From Stramenopiles sp. TOSAG23-2 (lineage: Eukaryota; Sar): 18,160 nucleotides of DNA. Shown in pieces: positions 1 to 9,354 of this stretch; position 1 is the stretch's first letter; each line of letters opens with the position of its first letter. A program made the translations under genes and the position numbers. The DNA is taken from assembly GCA_900128395.1 (NCBI GenBank), contig LT649616.1, positions 1 through 18,160 of the forward strand, in the 5' to 3' direction. The notes beneath the pieces were generated by a model, which saw nothing but the letters and a program-made list of their open reading frames with translations, was not told where the DNA came from and searched no databases.

Positions 1-242
1 TACAGTGCTATTTCCATATAATATCTCATCCCTATCAAATATCAAATGACTATACATAGAATTTATACTTGAATGTCGAAATGAGACTCAGCACAAAAGT
101 AAAATGTTGAAAGGCCTCTGTCCATGCTAATTTCTATACAAGTGCTATTTCCATATACTATCTCATCGTTCCTATCAAATGACACATAATTTATACTTGA
201 AAGTGGTAATTAGAATACAAAAACGTGTCAATATTTGATAGG
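1..242. repeat. Diverged direct repeat with nested inverted repeat
   Basis: Two diverged copies lie at about 1-85 and 137-212. Both contain GTGCTATTTCCATATA, then TATCTCATC, CCTATCAAAT and ATTTATACTTGAA in the same order, separated by small indels. A reverse-complement motif at 231-242 (ATATTTGATAGG) pairs perfectly with 31-42. With a 3-nt gap, 225-242 also pairs with 171-185, giving a small foldback of about 72 bp. The motif CCTATCAAAT also occurs in the inner arms of the foldback element at 8646-8880, so this may be a decayed relative, although the order of the other motifs differs. No coding potential was seen. Confidence 0.6.
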
Positions 243-506
243 TTATTTTTTTTTCATTTTTTTTTTTTTTTTTATTTTTTTTTCTTCATTTTTTCATTTT
301 CGCTTAAATATATATAATGCTATTAACATGCTAAATGCTCTTTTTTCGTGCGTAAATATATTAGCAACGCAATACAAGTATAAATACAAGATATACATAA
401 TATACAAAAGATAGATATATCAAGATACAAATATATATTTGTACATATTACCAACAACAAATAAAAAAACAAAAGCAAAAGATACCAAAACAATATACAT
501 ATAACC
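243..506. other. Intergenic A/T-rich 5' flank of the ARF-like gene
   Basis: This stretch has a long T-rich run (about 245-300) followed by an AT-rich stretch and then an A-rich leader (about 450-506) directly before the start codon at 507. The leader resembles the A-rich sequence preceding the aladin start, so it is probably a 5' untranslated region. I see no RNA gene and no convincing promoter motif. Confidence 0.4.
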
Positions 507-1199
507 ATGTTACAAACGATTAAACAATTATTTAACAGAAACACGACAGAAAAAAAATTGTCCATTGCATTGTTTGGTTTAGATGCTGCTGGGAAAACTA
601 CCATTTTATATAAATTAAAATTAGGTGAAATTGTAACAACAATACCAACCATTGGAATCAATGTTGAACAAGTTGATATTGATAGTCAACATCATGTTAC
701 AGCATGGGATGTGGGTGGGCGCGGTAAAATGCGTGCATTATTCAGGCATTACATAGAAAATATGGATGCAGTGTTTTTCATTTTAGATTCAAATGATAAA
801 GATCGTATGGAAACAGCAAGATATGAAATGACATATTTTTCAAAAATATGTCTTGAAAAAAATATTGTTCTTGTCATTTTAGCAAATAAACAAGATTTAC
901 CAAATGCTTTATCAACACGTGAAATTTTATTACAATTGGAATTGGATAAACATTTACCACGAGGAATAAAATATAATATATTTGGTTGTTCTGCTACATC
1001 ACAATCAGCAAATGAATTGCGTAAACAATTTTCAAATGCTATTCAATTTGTAGCAATGTGTAGGGAAAAAAACAAAAGAAAAAAGAAAGGCATTATTATT
1101 AATAAAACAACGAACCAAAAACAATCAGACGATACAAAAAGTTCAACAATATTCAAGACATTATCAGCAATTGGTAAAGCAATTATAAGTGTATTTTAA
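507..1199 (+). CDS. ARF/ARL-family small GTPase, atypical
   Basis: ARF-family GTPases recruit coats and effectors to membranes in a GTP-dependent way. Visible motifs are the P-loop GLDAAGKTT (residues 24-32), switch I threonine in PTIGINVE (47-54), the interswitch/switch II segment WDVGGR (67-72), the base-binding NKQD (127-130) and CSAT (161-164). Three things are unusual. The catalytic Gln that normally follows WDVGG is Arg72, followed by Gly instead of Asp, so intrinsic hydrolysis should be impaired if the family mechanism applies. Residue 2 is Leu rather than Gly, so the usual N-myristoylation cannot occur. The protein is 230 residues instead of about 180, with a Lys-rich extension from about residue 187 ending in a small hydrophobic stretch ([10 protein letters not shown]). 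Family assignment is secure, the subfamily is not. The gene is a single uninterrupted frame, and its A-rich leader supports this start. Confidence 0.9.
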   Translation: MLQTIKQLFNRNTTEKKLSIALFGLDAAGKTTILYKLKLGEIVTTIPTIGINVEQVDIDSQHHVTAWDVGGRGKMRALFRHYIENMDAVFFILDSNDKDRMETARYEMTYFSKICLEKNIVLVILANKQDLPNALSTREILLQLELDKHLPRGIKYNIFGCSATSQSANELRKQFSNAIQFVAMCREKNKRKKKGIIINKTTNQKQSDDTKSSTIFKTLSAIGKAIISVF

Positions 1200-1433
1200 G
1201 AAGGCAATTTGCATTTTTTTTCTCAGTTTTATAAAATACGTAGATTTTAATGTACAGCACATATACATAAAAAATATATGACGCACACACATCATACATC
1301 ATACACGACCCCACTCCCCACTCTAAAAAACTCTCTCTCTCTTTTAACCTCTCAACTCTCACATCAAGGCGATGTGATACTGCAGAAAGGACCAAAAATT
1401 GTTTCTCCAATTTCTTCAATTGGATCGTCGTCA
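1200..1433. other. Convergent intergenic region
   Basis: This lies between the stop codons of the ARF-like gene (+) and the ankyrin gene (-). It contains an A/T-rich part, a short CA-rich stretch near 1283-1310 and a CT microsatellite near 1330-1342. Both 3' untranslated regions should fall here. A frame runs on the minus strand but I see no protein-like composition in it. Confidence 0.4.
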
Positions 1434-1839
1434 TCATTTTAAATTATTACGATTATTTGAAAGTTTCTTGATAATTTTTTGTTGTTCTATAATTCGATGT
1501 TGTAATTTTTTAATTAATTCTTTTTGCTCTTCGTATGTTAAAACATTTTCTTCCTCCGCTTCTATCTTATCAATTGTATTCTTAGTACCATCCGATTCTG
1601 GAACAGTTTCTTTTTCAGAATTTATTACTAAATATGGATTCTTCTTGACACGTTTTACTATATTTAACACTTCATCATGTGCTGGTCTAGATGTTTCATC
1701 TGATTTATTTAATGTATATAATAATGGTGGAGTTGATTTAATAGTTCTGTTAACGTCATCATCATCACATTTTTCTTCATTTGTGGTATTCGTCGTACTT
1801 GTAGTAGCAGTATTTTCATAATAACTATTAATATTAGTT

Positions 1840-1872
<33 letters not shown>

Positions 1873-4811
1873 CCTTTAAATTGTTTACGTAATTCATCAA
1901 CGTTATAATTGTTAGTATCATCTGCTGTTACAAAAGTTGAACAAGATGACCATAGCTCCAAGCAAGTATTTAAAACTCCTTTCGCGATTCGTTCTTCCTC
2001 TACACGACGTGATAAATGTTTCAATGGAGTTGTCGCGTTATCATTACCACAGATCATGTTTAATGCTTTCATTCCAGTTTCATCATTACCATTATCAAAA
2101 TAAATTGATATTTCCTTTGATGTTGGTGGTTTTTCACGTCGTACAAGACACATTAATGGTGTCATATTTCGTTTATTTTTCCGTATTAATATATTCTTAT
2201 TATGGTTGAAGTCATTCTTCTCAATAATAGCATCAGTGTTATTATTATTATTATTATTACTATTATTATTATTATTATAATTATTATTATTACTGAATTG
2301 TCTATATTGTTTTGTACGAATGTAATGCAAATATATTTCTAAACAAGATGAATCTGCATTGTAATTTTTACATAAAATATGTAACGGTGTGCATCCTTGA
2401 TCATCTAATGCATACAAACATTGTTTTGATGATTTCGATGCAAATGTTAAATATGTATTTAAAATTCCATTTGATATAAATTTTTGTTTACATAGTATAT
2501 GCAAAGGCATTTCATGGTATAAATTACATGCTTCCATCGCTTGCATTATTTTATCTATTTTGCAATGTTTGAATAATGTTTCCATCATGATTGGTATACA
2601 TTTTTTCTGGTTACGAACAAAGATAAAAAGTGGATTTTCATTGTAATTATCTATAGCATTTATTAATTCTCCTATTTTAGTTTTTTTTGCAAATTTACAA
2701 AATGTATTTAATACATCTGTTGTCAATGCGATATTATTTCCTAATAAATCATGAAGGCAACTCCGTCCATTTGCTTGTATAGCAGAAAACGATTCAACAC
2801 CTTTTTTATGATGAAATTTAAAATCTTCTAGATGTATTCGTGGTGCGCGTTTACATACAGTTGTTAATGCTGTATCACGTCTCCATAAAAATTCATTATC
2901 AAGGGTATTAACAACGTTGTAAAAGTAATCTGTGTTTGTTTTATTACTACTATTACTAGTTTTGCCACTACTACTACTACTACGGACCGTACTAGTTTTA
3001 GTTTTAATATTATATGGTAATATATACTTTGTAAATTGCATTACAATTGCTTGTATATTTTTATATGGTACGTATGTATTTACACGTAATAAACCATATA
3101 ATGAATGGTGCCCATCAACATCGCGTTGTTTCATTTCATCTAAAATAATTTCTTTATTCTGTAAAAATAATAAAACCATTTTTTCATTTACATTTTTATT
3201 TTCACTACATAATAATGACAATGGTGATTTCTGAATGGAATCTCGTATTTTTGCTGCTTTTGGTGCATGTTTCATATATTCTAACAACATCCTTGACGTA
3301 ACTGCTGGATTTAAACATAATTCATGGAGACCATTTCGTTCAAAATGTTTCTTATTTGTCATTAATAATAATTGTTTAGATTTCTTATGGTTTCCTATTA
3401 ATTTAATGATTTTTGAATTTATTTTTGGGTTTTGCATTAGAATATGTACAATATTTTCACCATATTTATCAGTACGATTAAAAGTTTCTTTTTCAACATT
3501 ATCCAATAATACATGCAATGCTCCTTCATTTAATGTTGTGTTATTAGCACAATAAATATGCAATGGGCTATCGCCATTTCGATCACGTGTATTTAAATCT
3601 GTTTTGTTCAAGAATTCAAAATATACAATAAAATGCTCTTTTTTTACATTTTTAGCACCGCACAATACATGAAGCAACGTATCACATGATTCATCGGGTA
3701 TGGATGCAAGTACTTTAACAGATTTATAATGTTTTCCTCCAGGATTATTAAATGAAAATGCTGTACGTAACATTTGTGGAGTACATTTTGAATTTTTGCA
3801 TAAATTATTTAATGCAGTTCGAGATAAATATATTTGTCGTTTTTCATTATTTTTCATTTGTTTCATCTTCTTTGCATTGTTATTCTTCTTATTATTATTA
3901 TGATAATGATTTAATAAAAATGATTTCAATACTTTATCTGTCATAAAATTTTCATTTTGCATAGCAAGTTCAAATGCGGTATGACCATGTCCATCGCGTT
4001 GATACATAAAATGATTCCATCCATTCATTTTATTTTTGTAACTATTATCAATATAATATAATAGTATATCTTTTGTACAGTATTTACTTAATACTAATTC
4101 ATGCAATGGGGTCCGCCTTCGTTTTGTTCGATCTACTGTAAACAATATGTTATCATTATTATTATTATCAAAACCATATTTTTTACATATTAAATCTACA
4201 TACATTTGGATCATATTGAATGTCATTGAACTATTTCGTACCAATGCATTAATTGGTGAATATCTAAATGTACAAAATTCATAAAAACCTGATGGACATA
4301 ATGTTTTACATAATTCAACATGTTTATTAGTTAACAATGGTTGTTGAAACAATATAAATAATGGTGTTCTACCATCATGATTTTTAATTTTAATTATTTG
4401 TTCAATTAAGTTTGGATGTATTTTTTTAATTGTTGTTAAATATTTGTCGAGACATTTTAAATGCCATGTAATATAATTATCTCTTGTAATTTGTTCTTTC
4501 GTTTCTATTTCCTTTGTTAATGTTCCTAAATTTCTCATTAATATATGTAAACTAGTAAATCCTCTACCTTTACATGTATCATCGGTTGCAAGGATCAATT
4601 CCCCAATGGTATTTATATTCAATTTCATATATTTTTCAATTGCACGTGATGTATTTTTTCTAATTCTATTAGTTAATTCATGCAACTCATTTGCTTGATG
4701 TTTTATTTTTCCATGTCGTTTCCATTCTGTTATACCATTTTCATTTGCAATTGCATTGATACGTAATGATTCTGGTATTTTTTTTCTGGATGTTCGTTTT
4801 CTTGATGACAT
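1434..4811 (-). CDS. Large ankyrin-like repeat protein with C-terminal coiled coil
   Basis: Ankyrin repeats are protein-binding scaffolds, and the partner here is unknown. The 1125-residue protein carries roughly 18 spaced cores of the type TPLHILCKN, SPLHIYCAN, NGLHELCLN, MPLHILCKQ and TPLMCLVRR, from about residue 85 to 950. They occur every 35-60 residues, longer than the canonical 33, so the repeats are divergent or carry insertions. The N-terminus is basic (RKRTSRKK near residues 4-11), which could be a nuclear localisation signal. Asn-rich tracts are encoded by AAT/AAC runs. The last ~45 residues are Glu/Lys/Gln-rich with heptad-like spacing and probably form a coiled coil. There is no signal peptide or membrane segment. 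The start has the context ACACAATGTC. The gene is one uninterrupted 3.4-kb frame. A specific function cannot be given. Confidence 0.85.
1846..1870. repeat. (ATT)n microsatellite in the ankyrin gene
   Basis: A run of ATT/TTA triplets on the + strand, read as AAT on the minus strand, encodes poly-Asn near the C-terminus of the ankyrin protein. A second, interrupted run lies at about 2235-2292. Similar runs occur in Nup98 and nicastrin. Confidence 0.8.
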
Positions 4812-5406
4812 TGTGTTTGTATTATACTAGAGGATAAAGTGGGAGAGGAAAAGCAATGCTTAATAATGTACTATATATTATATAACTCTTCCGTCTTATG
4901 AATTTTTTTTCTTTGTAATGTTTTTCACACATTCACTTTCATTCGTTTTTTTTGACAGATGATTTAAAAAATCGTTTTTGTACACATGTGCATGCATGCG
5001 TGGTCTCTTTTCTATAATATATATACATATACACATATACATGACGACTAACGTTGCATATATTATTATATCCCATCATATATTATCCCTTAATATGTGG
5101 TGTGCCTCCTTTATTTAGCTTGAAATAGCATTGAAAGAAGGAAGAAGTGGGCTGCTTTAAGGTTATCCCTCTTCTTTTTTTCTTTGTTTTCTTGCACTCT
5201 CTTTTCTCGTTGCCACCTTGTCAATAAGACGGAAATAAGTGCCTCGAAAAAGTGTTGCAAGTAGTTGCGATAGGAGTAGTGTTAATATAAGTACTACATT
5301 AGTATACTAATATATGCATATTTGATATTGAGTTACTGGTATTGCAAAAAATCGGATATTCTTAGTAAATTCATCAAAATAAGTATTGGCTATTTTAAAT
5401 CCAATT
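4812..5406. other. Intergenic region upstream of the ankyrin gene
   Basis: This 595-bp gap holds the likely promoter of the ankyrin gene and the 3' flank of the GH144-like gene. I see TA/CA-rich stretches (about 5018-5042), a palindrome CACATGTG (4983-4990, an E-box type) directly joined to GCATGCATGC (4990-4999), and pyrimidine-rich runs near 5166-5205. No RNA gene or transposase remnant was recognised. Confidence 0.4.
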
Positions 5407-8403
5407 TTAAATCCTAACTTCATTTATTTTTTTTAATTTAAATCCTAATTTCTCTGCTGCAATTTTCATTTCTGGCGCATTCATAAAGAGATCCCATAAA
5501 AAACCTGATCGGGCATTTTCAATCATAGGTGGCACGGGGCCTTGATTGATTGCAACATATAAATCAGCAACATCGTATTTATTTTCTTCCTCTGATTCAA
5601 CAACAACAGCATCTAGAAATCCACCAGAACCCCACATTTTTTCCCCATACGTATTGTATAAAGTTCTCATACATCGTTTTGAAGCTTCAGGTAAATAAGG
5701 GTAGGAAGACAGTGCACCAGTTGGGGCTATTGCGCCAAAATCGTGTTTCACAGAACTTCCTGGAATACATTGTCCACCTTTAGATATTGGCAAAAAACAT
5801 GCTGTTAATCCCCACAAATCTTCACTGTAACCTGGTTTTGGTTTTCCTTTGCAATAATCTACATTTGTTTGAGCCCAGTGTTTACCAACAGCATCAAAGT
5901 ATGATTCGCAAGATTCGTCTCCATAATTTGGATTCAATCCAATAAAGCTGTAATGTGTCCAGAATAAACAATCCACTTGATTTTTCATAAGATCTTTATG
6001 TTGTTCAACATTACTTTGCAACCAACATGTGTCATACTCAGCTCTATCTATTGGAAATTTCGGGTGACCTGCAGCAACAAAATGGCAAATAAGAGTCTCT
6101 TGATAACCAACAAGTTCCATATTTAAAGCCCATTCATGTCGTGGTGACCAATGCCAACGCAGTTTATTGTCGGCGCGCGTAAAAAAAGAGCATTCACACT
6201 CTTCCCATAATTGATTACACAAACGCCTACATTCACTTTCCTCTAAACTGTTTGCATCGTTAAAAAATTCACGGCAAAGAATTAAACTTTGCAAAACAAA
6301 TGATGTTTCAACAAAATCAGCTGCATCATCTTTTGGGCAAAATTCAGCCGCTGTTCCGTTGCTTCTCCACCAATGAGGGAAAGCACCATGGAAACGTTCG
6401 CCTTTGGTTAACATAAATTTTGCAATTTTTGTTATATGATGACAACAGTCGGCACGGTCCATCCATCCACGTTTTACACCAACAAGTAAGCTTGCCATGC
6501 AAAACCCAGTTCCCCCTGATGCCAACAATTCTTTCCCATGTTCTGCCGGGCGTTTTGCTGGCTCAGGTATCATACTTTCACGTGCCAAACCCGTCTCTGG
6601 ATGTGCATATCCTCGTGCATATTCAAAATATCCACGTTGTATAAAGTCTAATAATTGTTCATCATCCTCTATATCATACCGTATTGATACACCTATCCCA
6701 CCATTGACACAAATATTTGCAGGGGCATTTCCTTGTGGAGCCAGAAATTCAGTTTTTGGTAGAGCACCGACTATATAAAAACGCTCCTTGTTTTTACTAT
6801 CCATAACTGTCTCATGAAACGTACGGATAGTAAGAGATTTTTTCCCAGATATGCATTCAAATGGCCCATCTTTACTATCTGATGCATAAACAACATAATT
6901 AGAAACTTTATCAGTTGATAAACCCCATGAGATATGATTGTGGTTTGGACCTGCCCAAACTTGTACAGAATTAATCGGCTCTAACACTTTGTTGGCATAA
7001 AGATTATTTGCTGATAAAAATACAAGCGAATTAACAAGGTAAAAATCCGTATTTATATTTGTAAAAGCAATCAAAGTGCAACCAGCATCAACCCCTTCTT
7101 CGTTAAAGTCAACAAGAGCGTCATCGATATCAATAAGTTCGTATCTGACTTTGCCATTAAAACTCGGCAATGTAACAGGTAAATTTCCTCCTTTGAATAA
7201 TTGTCCATCCGCTCTGTTTTTTAACTCTAGATTAAAAGTTATTTCAACGTCCGGTTTTACCGTTTGATAACCAATTAACAATTTGCCCCATTTTCTAAGA
7301 TCGCAACTTTTTTCTGCATGTGGGCAACCTACAACACTTCCACCAAGCAATTTGACCATTTCTTTGCCGTTTACATACTCTACGCCATCTTGTGATAACT
7401 TATCCCCCCATGCTGCGGTAAATTTAAATGAACTTGCAGGAACTAACTTTTTCCCAACAACCGCCCATAGCTCGTTGTCGCCCCCCATCATACTGCTAAT
7501 TGCAACATCATTACTTGCTTTAGCAAATAAAAATTCAGTGTCTACATACAATTTAACGGTTGAATCTTTTAAACAAAATAATGAAACTCTAGTATCATCC
7601 TTTTTGTCTATAATATTATTCCCAAGATTAACGTAAATGTACTCCGTTTGATTGTTTGTATTTGGCAGACGTACTTCCATATATATAATATGTTTATCAT
7701 ATTTGTTTTTAGCCTCCAGCACAAACTTGCAAGCTTGCGTTGTTTGCACCCCAAGAAAAATTCCTGGATAATCAAGTAGGTCCACTTCTCCCATCTCACC
7801 ATGTGCGCTACCAATATATGTATTTGGTATTATTGGATAAAATTCTTTACCATCCTCTGTTATTTTAAAAGGTTTTTTCATATTATTTCCCCATGATGGT
7901 TTAAAAATAGCTTTTTGTGCAAACCAAAGTTCAGGGGAATTTTCTTCAAGCGTGTTACTAAATTCCAAATCAACACCTATACTGAAATTATCACTTATAT
8001 CTGAGAATACAACTATTGTACAATTGGAATCCGTCACTCCATTGGCAACAGTAATAGCGCAATCAACTTTTTGTACTGAACCTCGTGTATCAGGTATATC
8101 AATATATATTTTCCACGGATTCAAAATCTGTTGATCTGCACGATTTTTCATCTCAAGGCCAAATTTTCCAGCCTTACTTGTTTTGCAAAAAAAAGAAAGC
8201 TGTTTGAAAAATTTCAAATCAATAGGAGTGGGAGAATGTCCACAACCAACCAGGGCTCCAGGTGCTAATGGCATATACATCTTGCCTTCCACCTCTTCCA
8301 TTTGACTAGGCATTTGAACACCCCATCCAGGTTGAAATGTAAATACTCTTTTGGCTGAATATGGCCCTTCGTGGGCATTAATAATTGATGCCCCGTTTCC
8401 CAT
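5407..8403 (-). CDS. GH144/PF10091-type glycoside hydrolase with three N-terminal repeat domains
   Basis: The C-terminal part (about residues 573-990) matches my knowledge of the bacterial 'glycoamylase' domain PF10091. That domain corresponds to GH144 endo-beta-1,2-glucanases, so a glucan-cleaving role is likely but the substrate is inferred. Signatures include ERFHGAFPHWWRSNGTAAEF, FVETSFVLQSL, LRWHWSPRHEWALNM, FWTHYSFIGLNPNYG, LWGLTACF, IAPTGALSSYPYLPE and INQGPVPPMIENARSGFLW, in the family order. Before it is a fibronectin-III-like module (about 490-565, with NHNHISWGLS and VSNYVVYAS). The first ~480 residues are three copies of a ~150-residue domain (starting near 20, 164 and 322). Each has an early aromatic-Trp-Gly, a VGCGH/IGSAH/VGCPH motif and LEMKNRADQQI-type motifs. 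The protein starts MGNGAS, a candidate N-myristoylation site (Gly2, Ser6), and has no signal peptide. It lacks Asn tracts and looks less AT-rich than its neighbours. Bacterial transfer of the catalytic part is plausible. Confidence 0.88.
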   Translation of the reverse strand: MGNGASIINAHEGPYSAKRVFTFQPGWGVQMPSQMEEVEGKMYMPLAPGALVGCGHSPTPIDLKFFKQLSFFCKTSKAGKFGLEMKNRADQQILNPWKIYIDIPDTRGSVQKVDCAITVANGVTDSNCTIVVFSDISDNFSIGVDLEFSNTLEENSPELWFAQKAIFKPSWGNNMKKPFKITEDGKEFYPIIPNTYIGSAHGEMGEVDLLDYPGIFLGVQTTQACKFVLEAKNKYDKHIIYMEVRLPNTNNQTEYIYVNLGNNIIDKKDDTRVSLFCLKDSTVKLYVDTEFLFAKASNDVAISSMMGGDNELWAVVGKKLVPASSFKFTAAWGDKLSQDGVEYVNGKEMVKLLGGSVVGCPHAEKSCDLRKWGKLLIGYQTVKPDVEITFNLELKNRADGQLFKGGNLPVTLPSFNGKVRYELIDIDDALVDFNEEGVDAGCTLIAFTNINTDFYLVNSLVFLSANNLYANKVLEPINSVQVWAGPNHNHISWGLSTDKVSNYVVYASDSKDGPFECISGKKSLTIRTFHETVMDSKNKERFYIVGALPKTEFLAPQGNAPANICVNGGIGVSIRYDIEDDEQLLDFIQRGYFEYARGYAHPETGLARESMIPEPAKRPAEHGKELLASGGTGFCMASLLVGVKRGWMDRADCCHHITKIAKFMLTKGERFHGAFPHWWRSNGTAAEFCPKDDAADFVETSFVLQSLILCREFFNDANSLEESECRRLCNQLWEECECSFFTRADNKLRWHWSPRHEWALNMELVGYQETLICHFVAAGHPKFPIDRAEYDTCWLQSNVEQHKDLMKNQVDCLFWTHYSFIGLNPNYGDESCESYFDAVGKHWAQTNVDYCKGKPKPGYSEDLWGLTACFLPISKGGQCIPGSSVKHDFGAIAPTGALSSYPYLPEASKRCMRTLYNTYGEKMWGSGGFLDAVVVESEEENKYDVADLYVAINQGPVPPMIENARSGFLWDLFMNAPEMKIAAEKLGFKLKKINEVRI

Positions 8404-8645
8404 GCTGAATCTATTATAAAGTCAAAAAGGGAGTAGCTGAAACAAAGAATTGTCAGATACCTTTGGATTAGTAAATAAAGTTATTTTATAAAATTTGTGT
8501 GTATAAATCTACATTTAAAATTTTCATATATATATAATTTAGAATAATATATATATATAAATATATCTCAATAAATATAAATAATGTCATAAATCATTAT
8601 ATATATTAATATAAGTGCATAAATAAATAATATATCTCAATTATT
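8404..8645. other. AT-rich 5' flank of the GH144-like gene
   Basis: Upstream of the minus-strand start at 8403 lies very AT-rich DNA with TATATA-type stretches (about 8525-8570 and 8598-8640). It probably contains the promoter and leader of the glycoside hydrolase gene. Nothing else was recognised before the foldback element begins at 8646. Confidence 0.35.
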
Positions 8646-8880
8646 CCCGATATAATTTTTACTGTTGTGCCGGCCACAGTAGAAAATTTTCGGTACAAAT
8701 TTTTTAGTATACTTAAACATTATATTACCTATCAAATGCACAAACTTATCAAAACCTCACACACGAAATTAATGAAAACCGATTAATTTGTGTATTTGAT
8801 AGGTAATATAATGTTTAAGTATACTAAAAAATTTGTACCGAAAATTTTCTACTGGCCGGCACAGTAAAAATTATATCGGG
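8646..8880. mobile_element. 235-bp foldback element, MITE-like
   Basis: The left arm 8646-8744 is the reverse complement of the right arm 8787-8880 along almost its whole length, separated by a 42-nt loop (8745-8786). The ends are CCCGATATAATTTTTACTGT and its complement. Arms differ mainly at a GC-rich spot (TGTGCCGGCCAC in the left arm, reading GTGCCGGCC in the same sense in the right arm) and by one base near the loop. There is no coding capacity. This is the form of a non-autonomous terminal-inverted-repeat element. A target-site duplication is not clear: the left flank ends in TTATT and the right begins TAC, so a TA duplication would need a mutated copy. It lies between two genes of bacterial appearance. 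A long hairpin RNA is also possible if transcribed. Confidence 0.75.
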
Positions 8881-9102
8881 TACAAAAAGATTTTTTGATT
8901 TCGTACTTGAGAGTCCTTTGTCCTATGTATTTGGTAGTCTTATAGTACAAAATTTTTAGTTGAAGGAAGAAGGGGAAAAAAACGCACCCAAAAGCAAAAA
9001 AAAAGAGGAGAAGATAGAAGATAGAGAAAAGATAGTGCAGCAGATAGTGGTGGATACTTGGTATTACAGACTTTTTAATATATAATGATTGTAGCAGAAC
9101 AA
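8881..9102. other. Purine-rich intergenic stretch
   Basis: This region separates the foldback element from the 123-bp duplication. It contains a purine-rich segment with A and AG runs (about 8964-9050). It might be a former 5' untranslated region or promoter for the downstream hydrolase. No missing N-terminal hydrolase sequence was recognised in the plus-strand frames. Confidence 0.35.
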
Positions 9103-9348
9103 AGATAAGAAGATAGAATATATACCGATATACAATAATCCAAATTGCAAATTATAAACAATAGATCTTTCGTAAATCTCATATACAAATAAGAATCTTA
9201 CACAGCAGAAAAACATGAAAATTGCAGATAAGAAGATAGAATATATACCGATATACAATAATCCAAATTGCAAATTATAAACAATAGATCTTTCGTAAAT
9301 CTCATATACAAATAAGAATCTTACACAGCAGAAAAACATGAAAATTGC
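9103..9348. repeat. Perfect tandem duplication, 2 x 123 bp
   Basis: Copy 1 is 9103-9225 and copy 2 is 9226-9348. I read them as identical over all 123 bases, so the duplication is recent or an assembly artefact. Each copy ends with AACATGAAAATTGC, an ATG in another frame from the hydrolase that starts at 9355. The minus-strand frame through it is Phe/Tyr/Ile-rich and only reflects AT-rich sequence duplicated by a multiple of three. Confidence 0.92.
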
Positions 9349-9354
9349 ACTAGG

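Noticed and set aside
323-661. Minus-strand hydrophobic frame overlapping the ARF-like gene
   Set aside because: It is antisense to the ARF start and its AT-rich leader; Tyr/Ile/Leu-rich composition is expected by chance.
5307-5424. Short minus-strand frame after the GH144-like stop (MKLGFKIGFKIAN...)
   Set aside because: It is a small degenerate repetition of the gene's last codons. The enzyme family usually ends just after the LGF motif, so no extra tail is needed.
9064-9339. Minus-strand frame with a duplicated Phe/Tyr/Ile-rich peptide
   Set aside because: The peptide repeat only mirrors the 123-bp DNA duplication, and the composition is that of translated AT-rich non-coding DNA.
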